The notes beneath the pieces were generated by a model, which saw nothing but the letters and a program-made list of their open reading frames with translations, was not told where the DNA came from and did no database searches. From NCBI GenBank assembly GCA_018993265.1, contig JAGKSW010000181.1:1-54221 (forward strand): DNA of 54,221 nt, read 5' to 3'. The stretch's first letter is position 1. Each line of letters begins with the position of its first letter. The stretch is from Nostoc sp. TH1S01. GTDB taxonomy: Bacteria; Cyanobacteriota; Cyanobacteriia; Cyanobacteriales; Nostocaceae. The position numbers were made by a program, and so were the translations under genes. Of the stretch, positions 36,551 to 45,814 are shown piece after piece.

Positions 36551-38131
36551 GGTACGCCCATTATTTACCAAGGAAATTTAGTAGGTATTCTCTACTTAGA
36601 AAATAAACTGACAAGTGGGGTATTTAATAGCGATCGCCTCGAAGTTATCCAAAGTTTATCAGCCCAAGCTGCTATTTCTTTAGAAAATGCCCGCTTGTAT
36701 CAAGAATCGCAGCTAAAAGCCCAACAGCTACAACAATCTCTTCAGCAACAGAAAACCTTATTTGAAGTAGTAACGCAGATGCGGCAATCTCTAAATTTAG
36801 AGGCAATTTTCCGCGCTGTTACCCAAAATATTCGGCAAATTCTTCATGCTGATCGGGTGGGAATTTATCAATTTCATCTCACAGGAAATTATGAATATGG
36901 TGAATTTATCGCCGAGGATGTTTTACCCCAATTTACTTCGGCTTTAGCAGTGAAAGTACAGGATCACTGCTTTGGGGAAAAATTTGCCACTTTATATAAA
37001 CAAGGACGCTTTTGTGCCATTGATGATGTCAACACAGATGCCGTCATCGATTGTCATCGAGAAATTTTAGCGCAATTCCAGGTAAGAGCATCGTTGGTAG
37101 TGCCAATTATGCAAGATAACGAACTTTGGGGTTTACTTTGCATTCATCAATGCGATCACACTCGTCATTGGCAATCTTTTGAAATTCAATTTGCCCAGCA
37201 AGTTGGCGCACAAATGGGAGTTGCGTTCAAGCAAGCAGACTTATTAATTGAAACGCAAAAACAAGCTCAACAGCTAGAACAAACACTCCAACATCTCCAG
37301 CAAACTCAACTGCAATTAGTCCAAAGTGAAAAGATGTCTGCATTGGGTAATTTAGTTGCGGGTGTAGCTCACGAAATGAATAATCCTCTCGGCTTTATTT
37401 ATGCTAGCTTGGAACAAGCTAAACCCATGTTGTCCGATATTATTCAACATTTATATCTGTACCAAGAAAGCTCAAATATTCCTAATCAAAATATCCTCAA
37501 ACATGCCCAAGAAATAGACTTAAATTACACGTTAGAAGACTTACCACAGATGATTGCTTCTATGACTTTGGCTTGCGATCGCTTAAAAAATATCAGTACC
37601 AGTTTACGAACTTTCTCCCGTGCTGATCAAGATTGCAAAGTGCTATTCAATATTCATGAAGGCATCGACAGTACAATTTTAATTCTCAAACATCGCCTCA
37701 AAGCTAATAACCTTCGTCCAGCCATCGTCATCATCACTGATTACGGTGATTTGCCAAAAATTAATTGCTTCCCTGGGCAGTTAAACCAAGTATTTATGAA
37801 TATTCTAGCAAATGCCATTGATGCCTTAGATGAATCAAATGTTGGGCGGCAATTTGCAGAAATTGAAGCCAAACCTAATCAAATTAAAATTACAACTTCA
37901 GTGATAGATAAACAAGTAAAAATTTCGATTGCTGACAATGCCAAGGGCATGACTGAAGAAATTAAACAGAAAATATTTGACCATTTATTTACAACAAAAG
38001 GAGTCGGTAAAGGTACAGGATTAGGGCTGGCGATCGCGCGTCAAATTGTTGAACAAACACACAGTGGAAAATTAACCTGTAATTCTGTTATTGGTGAGGG
38101 TACAGAATTTGTTTTGCAACTTCCTATGTAA
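36551..38131 (+). pseudogene. GAF-histidine kinase remainder of the decayed hybrid
   Basis: From the deletion junction the frame reads TPIIYQGNLVGILYLENKLT, the end of the GAF domain of the hybrid kinase. A second GAF (about 36780-37240), HisKA with VAGVAHEMNNPLGF (His near 37371) and an HATPase with NILANAIDAL, ADNAKGM and GTGLGLAIA follow. This half has intact catalytic residues and a usable start at TTG 36695 or ATG 36779 (about 450-478 residues), so it may still be expressed as a soluble histidine kinase even though the parent gene is broken. Confidence 0.7.
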
Positions 38132-38212
38132 TCACTCATGATATGAGGGTTCAGTCTGCACTCAAGAATCGCTAATATAATCTTGAACTTAAGTAGCTGA
38201 AATTGGTATTTT

Positions 38213-39196
38213 ATGAATGTTCGGGCATTTTTCCAAGCTGCGACAGTTGAAGATATTTCTTCACCTTATAACAGCATTCACCTGAAGGTTTTCTACCCAG
38301 CACAAATTTCAGGCAGTGAACTAGAACGGAATTCGGGTATTGTTCCTGCTGACTCTCAATGGTCTGCATTTCCAGTTGTCATTCTGTTCAGCGGAATTAA
38401 CTGTGGCTCGGAAGTATATCAATGGTTGGCGATTAAATTAGCACAGCGTGGGCTTGTTGTCGTTACATTTTCCTGGATTGCCGAAAATTTCCCTGGGGTG
38501 GTGGGTCTCACTCCAGGTGTTGACCTGAAAATGTTGGCTCCCAGTATGTATGGCAAAGGCCCAACAGCTTCTGCTTTACCAACGTTGCTGAGGACGTTAG
38601 AGCGTTTACAAGTGGAAGGGATTTTGGCTGGCTTACTTGATTTAGACAAGATCATTCTCGGTGGACATTCTGCTGGTGGTAGAGTTGCGATTGAAAGTGC
38701 AGATCCCAGATTTTTCTCACAAGTGGTAGCTGCTTTTGCCTATGGCGCACATACAGCAGCAAATGTAAAACTAGGGTATGAAGCCGCCACAATCTTATCC
38801 TTACCTGACTCCTTACCTTTACTCCTGATTGGCGGAACCTGCGATGGAGTGATTGCCAACAGTAGCCCTAATTATGGAGTAAGTTGGGAACAACCTACAA
38901 CTCCTATTATCCGGACTTTCCAAGAAGCGATCGCAGGTGGTAGAGGCGATAGTTATTTACTTCTTCTGGAAGGAGCCAACCATTTTTCTGTTGCCAGTCC
39001 ATTTGATTACACCACGAGTAGAGCATTTTTAGACTTTCCAGCTACACAGCCAGAAGAACAACTGCGAGATTTAATCGCCCACACCATTGGTTTATTTATT
39101 GATGCTCACGTTCGTGACCAAACAACTGCCCTTGAAGGTCTACATCAAATGTTAGTATCTAAAAATTCTCTAATTGCATTATTTGACTGTAAATGA
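38213..39196 (+). CDS. Alpha/beta hydrolase (dienelactone-hydrolase-like)
   Basis: This 327-residue hydrolase has the nucleophile elbow GGHSAGGRVA (Ser near residue 160), a strand-rich start with PVVILFSGINCGSEVYQWLA and a likely catalytic His in EGANHFSVASPFDY. It resembles the chlorophyllase/PAF-acetylhydrolase-like group of cyanobacterial hydrolases. Substrate unknown. It stands alone after the decayed kinase. Confidence 0.85.
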   Translation: MNVRAFFQAATVEDISSPYNSIHLKVFYPAQISGSELERNSGIVPADSQWSAFPVVILFSGINCGSEVYQWLAIKLAQRGLVVVTFSWIAENFPGVVGLTPGVDLKMLAPSMYGKGPTASALPTLLRTLERLQVEGILAGLLDLDKIILGGHSAGGRVAIESADPRFFSQVVAAFAYGAHTAANVKLGYEAATILSLPDSLPLLLIGGTCDGVIANSSPNYGVSWEQPTTPIIRTFQEAIAGGRGDSYLLLLEGANHFSVASPFDYTTSRAFLDFPATQPEEQLRDLIAHTIGLFIDAHVRDQTTALEGLHQMLVSKNSLIALFDCK

Positions 39197-40203
39197 CACA
39201 TATAGGATTCATATTTGATTTTTGAAAAAAATCCGTACTCATCTAAAGTGCTTCTTTTCTGTTCCCTGTTCCCTACCTACGTCAATAATTTCAGTCATCA
39301 AATCGGAGTTACGTACCTGTTGCTGTTTCACCTCTTACCTCTGGCCTATGCCAATTACAAAAATTTACATCTTCCTTTCTGGAAAATAGAGGCTAGAGAC
39401 TGGAGATTAGGAATTAGAGAAAAAAGTTTTTCAAGTTTGGTTGTGGATTTTTCCCATGATTGACGGACTTGAAAAAAGCCGGAGTAAAACTACTCTCTAG
39501 AAAACTGATTCAGTAATTAAGATGAATAGAACCACTGCATCCAGTTTTAGAAGTAGTGTAGCGTTCCTGAAAAGGATAAGCTATCCAAATAGTTTTGGAG
39601 AATTGAATTTTACTACCAAAGCTAAAAGGTAAAGTGACTTGATTAGGGTATGTAATAGTTTGATGTTTCCAATTGATAATCAAGGCATTTTTGATGAATT
39701 ACTTGCCGTTTTTTATTTACCAAGCTTACAGTAAATAACCAATTACAGGGTTGATTTTTGAACTATGAAATATCCCAATAGAGCATCGATTCATTAAGCA
39801 AAACCCCAACCCCACAGCCCCCCTTCACTACGAGGTAAGACTGGTTGTATCAGAGGTTATTTCAAGATGACTGAATTGAGGTTATCATATCTCACGCCAC
39901 TAGCAAAATGCGAAAAAATACATTTTGCAGAATTTAGCGAACCTCTTACTAGCCAAGGATTTTAACCCGGATTTATTGACAGTATAGCAAAGTTAATCTC
40001 AAAAAAAGGTACACAAGAGGGTACTATTCATCACCTAAAAAATTAACTATCTTAGTTACAGGTTGAGGCGAGAAACTAGTAGTGAAACCGAAAGTCCTCA
40101 GAGGTTCTTAAACCAATGTTGCTTACTTTCCAAATAGCTTGATCTAGTTTCTCCACTCAATTCTCTCAAGTTCATTTTTGATTAACAAACAAAGGAGTCT
40201 ATC
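39197..40203. other. Long intergenic region upstream of the peptide cassette
   Basis: A kilobase with TTCCCTG-type repeats near 39253, no credible gene (the frame at 39215-39463 has repeat-derived composition) and one clean hairpin, GCAAAATG/CATTTTGC at 39903-39928. At 39764 the first 15 bases of the exporter gene (ATGAAATATCCCAAT) recur, followed by a stop soon after; probably chance. The region must contain the promoter of the peptide gene. Confidence 0.5.
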
Positions 40204-40350
40204 ATGTCTAAGAACAACAATGTTACCAACCGCCAAAAAAAAGAAGTTCGTCAACAAGAACAGAACAAACCTGCAATCACCGAGCTTTCTTTTGAAGCTA
40301 TGGAAACAATTTCTGGTGGTGCAGCTAAAGTTAAATGGGGTCTTGCCTAA
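40204..40350 (+). CDS. Double-glycine leader peptide precursor (48 residues)
   Basis: The frame starts at ATG 40204 behind an AAAGGAG box. The charged leader ends in ELSFEAMETISGG, matching the LSxxELxxIxGG pattern that C39 peptidase-ABC exporters cleave, with GG at residues 38-39. The released core would be AAKVKWGLA, nine residues, net positive with one Trp. There is no Cys, Ser/Thr or Asp/Glu in the core for lanthionine, azole or lasso chemistry. Downstream, after a hairpin, lie TPR, exporter and HlyD genes. The precursor character is well supported; whether the product is a signal, a toxin or a modified peptide is open. Confidence 0.85.
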   Translation: MSKNNNVTNRQKKEVRQQEQNKPAITELSFEAMETISGGAAKVKWGLA

Positions 40351-40389
40351 GAAAGACCAACTACTAGCTTCCACTAATTGCTAGTAAAG

Positions 40390-40440
40390 AAAGCTAGTGC
40401 AACAGGGGGTGATGAAGACTTATCCTGTTGCACTAGCTTT
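40390..40440 (+). terminator. Strong 17-bp hairpin after the peptide gene
   Basis: AAAGCTAGTGCAACAGG (40390-40406) pairs perfectly with 40424-40440 across a 17-base loop, followed by TTTATATA. It would end or attenuate transcription after the precursor gene, giving more peptide than transporter mRNA, as in many peptide-export operons, or stabilise the short mRNA. Confidence 0.8.
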
Positions 40441-40498
40441 TATATAAAAGGTAACACATAAATAACCCAAAAAGTTATGATTTTTAGGAGAAAAAGAA

Positions 40499-41815
40499 AT
40501 GTTATCGATAGAAAGTTCCCCAAAAGCTTGGTTGCATCAAATCTATTTAAATTTAGGCAATTTTGCAGCAGGTTCTCCCCACCATTATAAAGTTGAATTT
40601 AGCTACAATCACTTGATGGAGCAGACTTCAGCCCCGTATCAAGTGCAAGTAAGTCTTCCAGAATCTTTCCGAGAATTTCTCATCCGCGAATCTGGACTAT
40701 ACCAATATCAAGTTAAGAATCCTTTGGAACTAGCTCCTGAATTGCGGACACAAAGATGGCAAAACTTGTGTGAGCATTTAACTAATTATTCAGAACTATC
40801 TAAATCTACCCAAGTTAAGGTTATTAAACTACTGAGTAGCTTGTGTTTTCATCAAGCTGTTTTAGAGTACGTACCACCCATCTCAGCAGTTGAGATAGCA
40901 AACGATGTTGATAGTGCATCTCTGGCTTTATCGCGTGCTATGTCTGACTTCATTTTACATAGCGATCGCTACTTACCCTATAATTTCAAAGACTTAGAAA
41001 CTATTGCCCAAAATGCACCACTGGGACATCTCGCTAGAATTACAGCTGGACTGCAAATATTAGTGGAGTTAGCCAAAACCTTCAAAGATTTAGAAGGTGC
41101 AAAGTATTGGCGTTCAATTGTTAATAAAGAAATTGAGTCAACTCTACCATCACTACATAGCTTTACTTCTGGATTGTTAATGAGTGTTTACTATCGTGCT
41201 GCTGTCTTTGTCCCACTTTTGGAAAAGGATCAAGATACAGTCATTGCTGAGATGGATCTTTGCCAATCTTATGCTGAAAGTTTGATTCCTGAAAACCAAG
41301 AACAACAGATTATTGCTTACGAGAATCTCAACATTATTGGTGAAAGTCGCACTAAGGAAGCACTTTGGTTGCGTGATTTCGATTTAGCTGAAGAACGCGC
41401 TCGCAAACTAGTCGAGCGAGATATTTTAGATCCCAGATATCGCTTGGAGTTAGGAGAAGTTCTCTTGAAGCGAGGACGAGTTGAAGAAGCGGCTCAAGCC
41501 TATCGCAGCGCCACTCGTTTGGGGCCTCCGGGTACAGCAGTCGGTTGGTTTATGGCTGGACAATGCTACCAGTCTTTGGGAGAATTACAGGTAGCTTATG
41601 ATTGTTACCTTACATGTTTGCATTACGATCCTTTGGCTATTTCTGCTATCAAACGTTTGTACCAACTTACATCTTATTTAGGAGATGAAAAAGTTTCTGG
41701 TTGGTGTGAATTGCGTTTGTCGCAACTGGAACAAGAAAAACACAACATGACAGCTAAAGGGAGTAATCTTCCTACTTATATTCCAGCAGTTCCTACGCCG
41801 ATGCAAGCTGTTTAA
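40499..41815 (+). CDS. TPR protein of the peptide cassette
   Basis: This 438-residue soluble protein has a good start context (AGGAG before ATG 40499). The C-terminal part (about 300-410) has TPR-type repeats such as AEERARKLVERDILDPRYRL, LGEVLLKRGRVEEAAQAYRS and AGQCYQSLGELQVAYDCYLT. The first 290 residues are helical and I do not recognise them; there is no helix-turn-helix and no enzyme motif. It lies 42 bases before the exporter gene and 148 bases after the precursor. It could bind the precursor for export, act as a peptide sensor, or modify the peptide; none is shown by sequence. Confidence 0.8.
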   Translation: MLSIESSPKAWLHQIYLNLGNFAAGSPHHYKVEFSYNHLMEQTSAPYQVQVSLPESFREFLIRESGLYQYQVKNPLELAPELRTQRWQNLCEHLTNYSELSKSTQVKVIKLLSSLCFHQAVLEYVPPISAVEIANDVDSASLALSRAMSDFILHSDRYLPYNFKDLETIAQNAPLGHLARITAGLQILVELAKTFKDLEGAKYWRSIVNKEIESTLPSLHSFTSGLLMSVYYRAAVFVPLLEKDQDTVIAEMDLCQSYAESLIPENQEQQIIAYENLNIIGESRTKEALWLRDFDLAEERARKLVERDILDPRYRLELGEVLLKRGRVEEAAQAYRSATRLGPPGTAVGWFMAGQCYQSLGELQVAYDCYLTCLHYDPLAISAIKRLYQLTSYLGDEKVSGWCELRLSQLEQEKHNMTAKGSNLPTYIPAVPTPMQAV

Positions 41816-41857
41816 TTTCTAAGTGTTATTTTCTGCAACTGAATTGTCAGCAAGCTT

Positions 41858-44011
41858 ATGAAATATCCCAATGTACTCCAACATAACGAAGAAGACTGTG
41901 GGGCAGCTTGTTTGGCTTCAATCGCCAAGTATTATGGACGTACATTTACTCTCAACCGCATTCGTGAAGCTGCTGGAACTTATCGCTCTGGTACAACTTT
42001 ACTCGGCTTAAAACAAGGAGCAGAGGCACTAGGATTTACCAATGTTAGAGGCGTTAAAGTTACTCTCAGTGTAATTGATGATCGCTCCGTTTCCCTGCCT
42101 TGTATTATTCATTGGAAAGGTTTCCACTGGGTTGTCTTATACGGAAAAAAGGGTAAAAAATATGTAATTGGCGATCCTGCGATCGATGGACTTCAATACA
42201 TCGAGAAACAGTGGTTAGAGCAAGCTTGGCACGATGGCATTTGTCTCGTTCTTGAACCCGATCCCGTTAAATTCCTGGCTCAAGAAGATGAAAGTGATAA
42301 AATAGGCGGATTATCGCAGTTTGTCAAGCATATTTGGCATGAGCGTTCCCTATTTTTCCAGATATTAATTCTTAATTTAGTAGTAGGAATAATTGCCTTA
42401 GCTGCTCCTTTACTGCTGCAAATTTTAACAGATGATGTGCTACTCAGAGGAGATAATCAGTTACTGACTCGCCTGATTATTGCCATCCTCACCATCAATT
42501 TGGTTGGCAGTAGTTTAGATTGGTTACAAGCCAGTTTTATCTCTCACTTCGCTCAACGATTAGAATTAAAACTAATTTTGCAGTTTGCCCAACAAATTTT
42601 ACGTTTACCCCTAAGTTACTACGAATCTCGTAGGAGTGGAGAAGTTACTAGCCGCTTAAGGGATATTCAATTGATCAATCAACTAGTTTCGCAAGTTTTG
42701 ATCAATTTACCCGGTCAGTTATTTGTGGCTATAGTTTCTTTAGTATTGATGCTTTATTACAATATAAAACTGACTTTAATAGCATCTGTACTCGCATTTT
42801 TGATGCTTTTATCAACCTTGATTTTTCTCCCCGTACTGCGGCAAAAAACCAGAAATTTACTCAGTAAAGAAACTGAAAATCAAGGCATTTTAGTAGAAAC
42901 TTTTAAAGGAGCAATTACTCTCAAAACTATTGCGGCTGCGCCTCAGTTATGGGAAGAATTTAAATTCCGGTTTAGTCGCTTGGCGAAAGTTTCTTTTTCA
43001 ACTATTCAAATTAGTATTACTAACAATACTTTTTCTCGCTTAGTAGAGAGAATAGGAGGAATTGTCTTTCTTTGGTTTGGTAGTAGCTTGGTAATTGGTC
43101 AAGAGTTAACTACTGGACAATTACTCGCCCTTTATAGTCTGAATCGGAATATTACTATACTACTGATTAATCTGGTCATTTTTACTGATGAATTTGTTCG
43201 GGTAGATGCAGCAGCACAGAGAATCACCGAAGTAATTGAACATTCATCTGAAACTGACACAGATAACCATAAACCTTATGTTACTTTTTCTGGAGACGAT
43301 ACAATTAATTGCACAAATCTTAATTTTAATTATACGGGACGCATAACGCTTTTAGAAGATTTTAGCCTGACTATACCAGGGAGAAAAGTTATTGCTCTCA
43401 TCGGTCAATCTGGTTGTGGCAAAAGTACCCTCACCAAATTATTGGCAGGTTTATATCCGCTGCAATCAGGCAAGATTCGGATCGGTGGTTACAACATAGA
43501 AGATATTTCTTTAGATTGTCTGCGTCAGCAAGTTGTTTTAGTTCCTCAAGACCCACATTTTTGGAGTCGGAGTATTATTGATAATTTTAATTTAATCGAC
43601 CCTAAAATTACTTTTGAAGAAATTGTCAGTGCTTGTAAACTTGCTGAAGCTGATGAGTTTATTAGCGATTTACCAAGCCGCTATCAAACAATTTTAGGAG
43701 AATTTGGTGCTAATCTTTCAGGAGGACAAAGACAAAGATTAACTATTGCTAGAGCGATTGTGAAAAACCCACCAATTTTAATTTTGGATGAATCTACCAG
43801 TGCGCTTGATCCTGTTAGTGAAACTAAAATATTAGATAATATATTACAACATCGCCAAGGTAAAACAACAATTTTAATTAGCCATCGTCCGCGAGTTATT
43901 CAGCGTGCTGATTGGATTGTTTTTTTAGATAAAGGACGCTTAAAAATTCAAGGAACTCTGGAAGAATTGTCTCAACAACCAGGTGAGCATTTAAATTTTA
44001 TTACTGCCTAA
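41858..44011 (+). CDS. Peptidase C39-containing ABC exporter (PCAT)
   Basis: This 717-residue transporter has an N-terminal C39 peptidase: oxyanion Gln8, catalytic Cys14 (EEDCGAACLA), His90 (GFHWVV) and Asp106 (IGDPA). A six-helix membrane domain follows (about 160-440). The nucleotide-binding domain has Walker A GQSGCGKST (about 516-524), LSGGQRQR (about 621) and Walker B ILILDEST. It would cut the double-glycine leader of the upstream peptide and pump the core across the inner membrane. All catalytic residues are intact. Confidence 0.95.
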   Translation: MKYPNVLQHNEEDCGAACLASIAKYYGRTFTLNRIREAAGTYRSGTTLLGLKQGAEALGFTNVRGVKVTLSVIDDRSVSLPCIIHWKGFHWVVLYGKKGKKYVIGDPAIDGLQYIEKQWLEQAWHDGICLVLEPDPVKFLAQEDESDKIGGLSQFVKHIWHERSLFFQILILNLVVGIIALAAPLLLQILTDDVLLRGDNQLLTRLIIAILTINLVGSSLDWLQASFISHFAQRLELKLILQFAQQILRLPLSYYESRRSGEVTSRLRDIQLINQLVSQVLINLPGQLFVAIVSLVLMLYYNIKLTLIASVLAFLMLLSTLIFLPVLRQKTRNLLSKETENQGILVETFKGAITLKTIAAAPQLWEEFKFRFSRLAKVSFSTIQISITNNTFSRLVERIGGIVFLWFGSSLVIGQELTTGQLLALYSLNRNITILLINLVIFTDEFVRVDAAAQRITEVIEHSSETDTDNHKPYVTFSGDDTINCTNLNFNYTGRITLLEDFSLTIPGRKVIALIGQSGCGKSTLTKLLAGLYPLQSGKIRIGGYNIEDISLDCLRQQVVLVPQDPHFWSRSIIDNFNLIDPKITFEEIVSACKLAEADEFISDLPSRYQTILGEFGANLSGGQRQRLTIARAIVKNPPILILDESTSALDPVSETKILDNILQHRQGKTTILISHRPRVIQRADWIVFLDKGRLKIQGTLEELSQQPGEHLNFITA

Positions 44012-44052
44012 TCTTTAAACCACTTGAAACTTACTATAAGGGATTTTCTATT

Positions 44053-45531
44053 TTGAACACTTCTCAAGAAGATTTTTTCTTTTTAGGCGAAGAAAAAGAA
44101 TTATTACCATCACTCAGCCGTTGGATGAGCTGGGGCGGATTGTTGATTGTGGGAACAGTGGCAGCGACAATTATTGTATCCTCAGTCTTCAAATATAATG
44201 TTAGCGTTCAAGCACCAGCTACTATTCGTCCTGATGGAGAATTGCGAGTTGTTCAGCCAGGAATTGAAGGACAGGTCAAACAAATTTTCGTGAAAGCAAA
44301 TCAAGAAGTGAAAGCAGGAGACATTCTTGTATCTTTGGATGATACTCGCTTACAAATTCAAAAAAGCCAGCTAGAAGCTCGCCTGCAACAATCTAAATTG
44401 CAATTGTCGCAAATCAACGCCCAAATTCGCGCTCAAGATGCTCGGATTTTGGCAGAAACAGAAAGAAGCGATCGCGCTATTGTTTCTGCTAAAGCTGAAC
44501 TGAATCGTTCTCGGCGAGACTATCGAGATAAACAAATTACCAGCCAAGCGGATGTAGAAGAAGCACAAGCTAAGGTTAAAAGTGCTAGAGAAAAGTTGCA
44601 ACAGACCCAGGCGGAGTTAAAAGCAATCGAGGCTAACGCGCGATCGCTACAAGCTTCTTTTAACTCAGCAGTAGTTAGGCGCGATCGCTACAAAATCATA
44701 GCTGAACAAGGTGCTTTACCACTAGATCAATTAGAAGAAGCTCAACTCGCGGTTAATCAGCAAACAGAAGCACTGGAAGCTCAAAAAGCTACTACTCAGG
44801 CTCATCAAAAACTTATTGAACAGCATAAACAAGACTTAGCCGCAGCCATTGCTAACTTGCAGAGAGTGCAAGCTTTCTTGAAACCCGACACCGCAGAAGT
44901 CACAGTCGCAACTGAAAAAATTGCTCAAGAGAAAGCCACTATTAGTTCACTCTTAGCAAATCTGACAAAAGAGCGAGATGCACTGATTGAACAGCAAATT
45001 GATTTACAAAAACAGATAAAAAGTGATCTAAAAGAACTACAAAAAGTGGCTTTTGACTTACAACATACTGTCATTAAAGCTCCTATTGATGGCATTATTT
45101 TAAAAATCAATCTTCGCAATCCAGGTCAAACAGTTGCAACCAACTCAGAAATTGCTCAAATTGCTCCTAGCAAGACCCCATTAATCATTAAAGCTTTAGT
45201 CACTGCTCAGGATGTGAGTAAGGTGAAAAGCGGGCAAAAAGCACTGTTGAAAGTTTCGGCCTGTCCTTATCCAGATTATGGTACGCTCAAAAGCCAAGTC
45301 AGGCAAATTTCTCCAGATGCTGTATCTGTTGAAAGCTACAGTGCAACTTCGCCAACAACAGCAAACAAAGTGTATGAAGTCACGATTACACCAGAAAGTC
45401 TGGCTTTAAAGCAAGGAGTAAATCAGTGCTTTATTCAATCAGGGATGGAAGGAAAAGCTGAGATTATTTCTGGACAAGAAACAATTCTGCAATCTCTGTT
45501 AAGAAAAGCGAGATTACAGACAGATTTATAG
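44053..45531 (+). CDS. HlyD-type membrane fusion adaptor
   Basis: This 492-residue periplasmic adaptor is read from a TTG at 44053. One membrane helix (about 28-47), a lipoyl half (RVVQPGIEGQVKQIFVKANQ), a long coiled-coil hairpin (about 100-330) and a second lipoyl half (VIKAPIDGIILKINLRNPGQ) follow the order of HlyD/LcnD adaptors. It would connect the exporter with an outer-membrane channel encoded elsewhere. The stop is directly followed by a MITE. Confidence 0.93.
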   Translation: MNTSQEDFFFLGEEKELLPSLSRWMSWGGLLIVGTVAATIIVSSVFKYNVSVQAPATIRPDGELRVVQPGIEGQVKQIFVKANQEVKAGDILVSLDDTRLQIQKSQLEARLQQSKLQLSQINAQIRAQDARILAETERSDRAIVSAKAELNRSRRDYRDKQITSQADVEEAQAKVKSAREKLQQTQAELKAIEANARSLQASFNSAVVRRDRYKIIAEQGALPLDQLEEAQLAVNQQTEALEAQKATTQAHQKLIEQHKQDLAAAIANLQRVQAFLKPDTAEVTVATEKIAQEKATISSLLANLTKERDALIEQQIDLQKQIKSDLKELQKVAFDLQHTVIKAPIDGIILKINLRNPGQTVATNSEIAQIAPSKTPLIIKALVTAQDVSKVKSGQKALLKVSACPYPDYGTLKSQVRQISPDAVSVESYSATSPTTANKVYEVTITPESLALKQGVNQCFIQSGMEGKAEIISGQETILQSLLRKARLQTDL

Positions 45532-45532
45532 T

Positions 45533-45814
45533 TAGGACTTACGCACGAGTTACGGAATAACGTAGACGCGCACTTCGGCTTCCCGCAGGGTAACACAGAG
45601 AGAAGTTGCGTGCGGAGAGAACTTGCGTGCGCGGGTTCCCCGCGTTGAGCAAAGTTCGGGGGGTTCCCCCCGTTGAGCAAACTTCGGTAGGCGCAGAGAA
45701 GCCAGTGCGTTCGGTCGCCAGACTTGTAGACGCGCTTTGCGCGGCTTCTCGCAGAGTAGCAACTGGCGCAACACGGAGAAATCAGAGTTTGAGAGTTTTT
45801 TTGCGTAAGTCCTA
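45533..45814. mobile_element. MITE with 11-bp TIRs and TA duplication
   Basis: GGACTTACGCA (45535-45545) and its inverse TGCGTAAGTCC (45802-45812) are each flanked by TA (45533-45534, 45813-45814), the signature of an IS630/Tc1-mariner-type miniature element. It fits between the stops of the HlyD gene and the DUF202 gene with a base or two to spare. Inside are two 27-bp direct repeats (45633-45659 and 45661-45687, 25 of 27 identical) and GC-rich palindromic material; the small frames in it are not genes. Confidence 0.8.

Noticed and set aside
39215-39463. 82-codon frame after the hydrolase gene
   Set aside because: It is built largely from TTCCCTG-type and GACTGGAGATTAGG-type spacer repeats and has no protein-like pattern.
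39764-39778. Copy of the first 15 bases of the exporter gene upstream of the cassette
   Set aside because: The match does not extend on either side and a stop follows after ten codons; likely chance.
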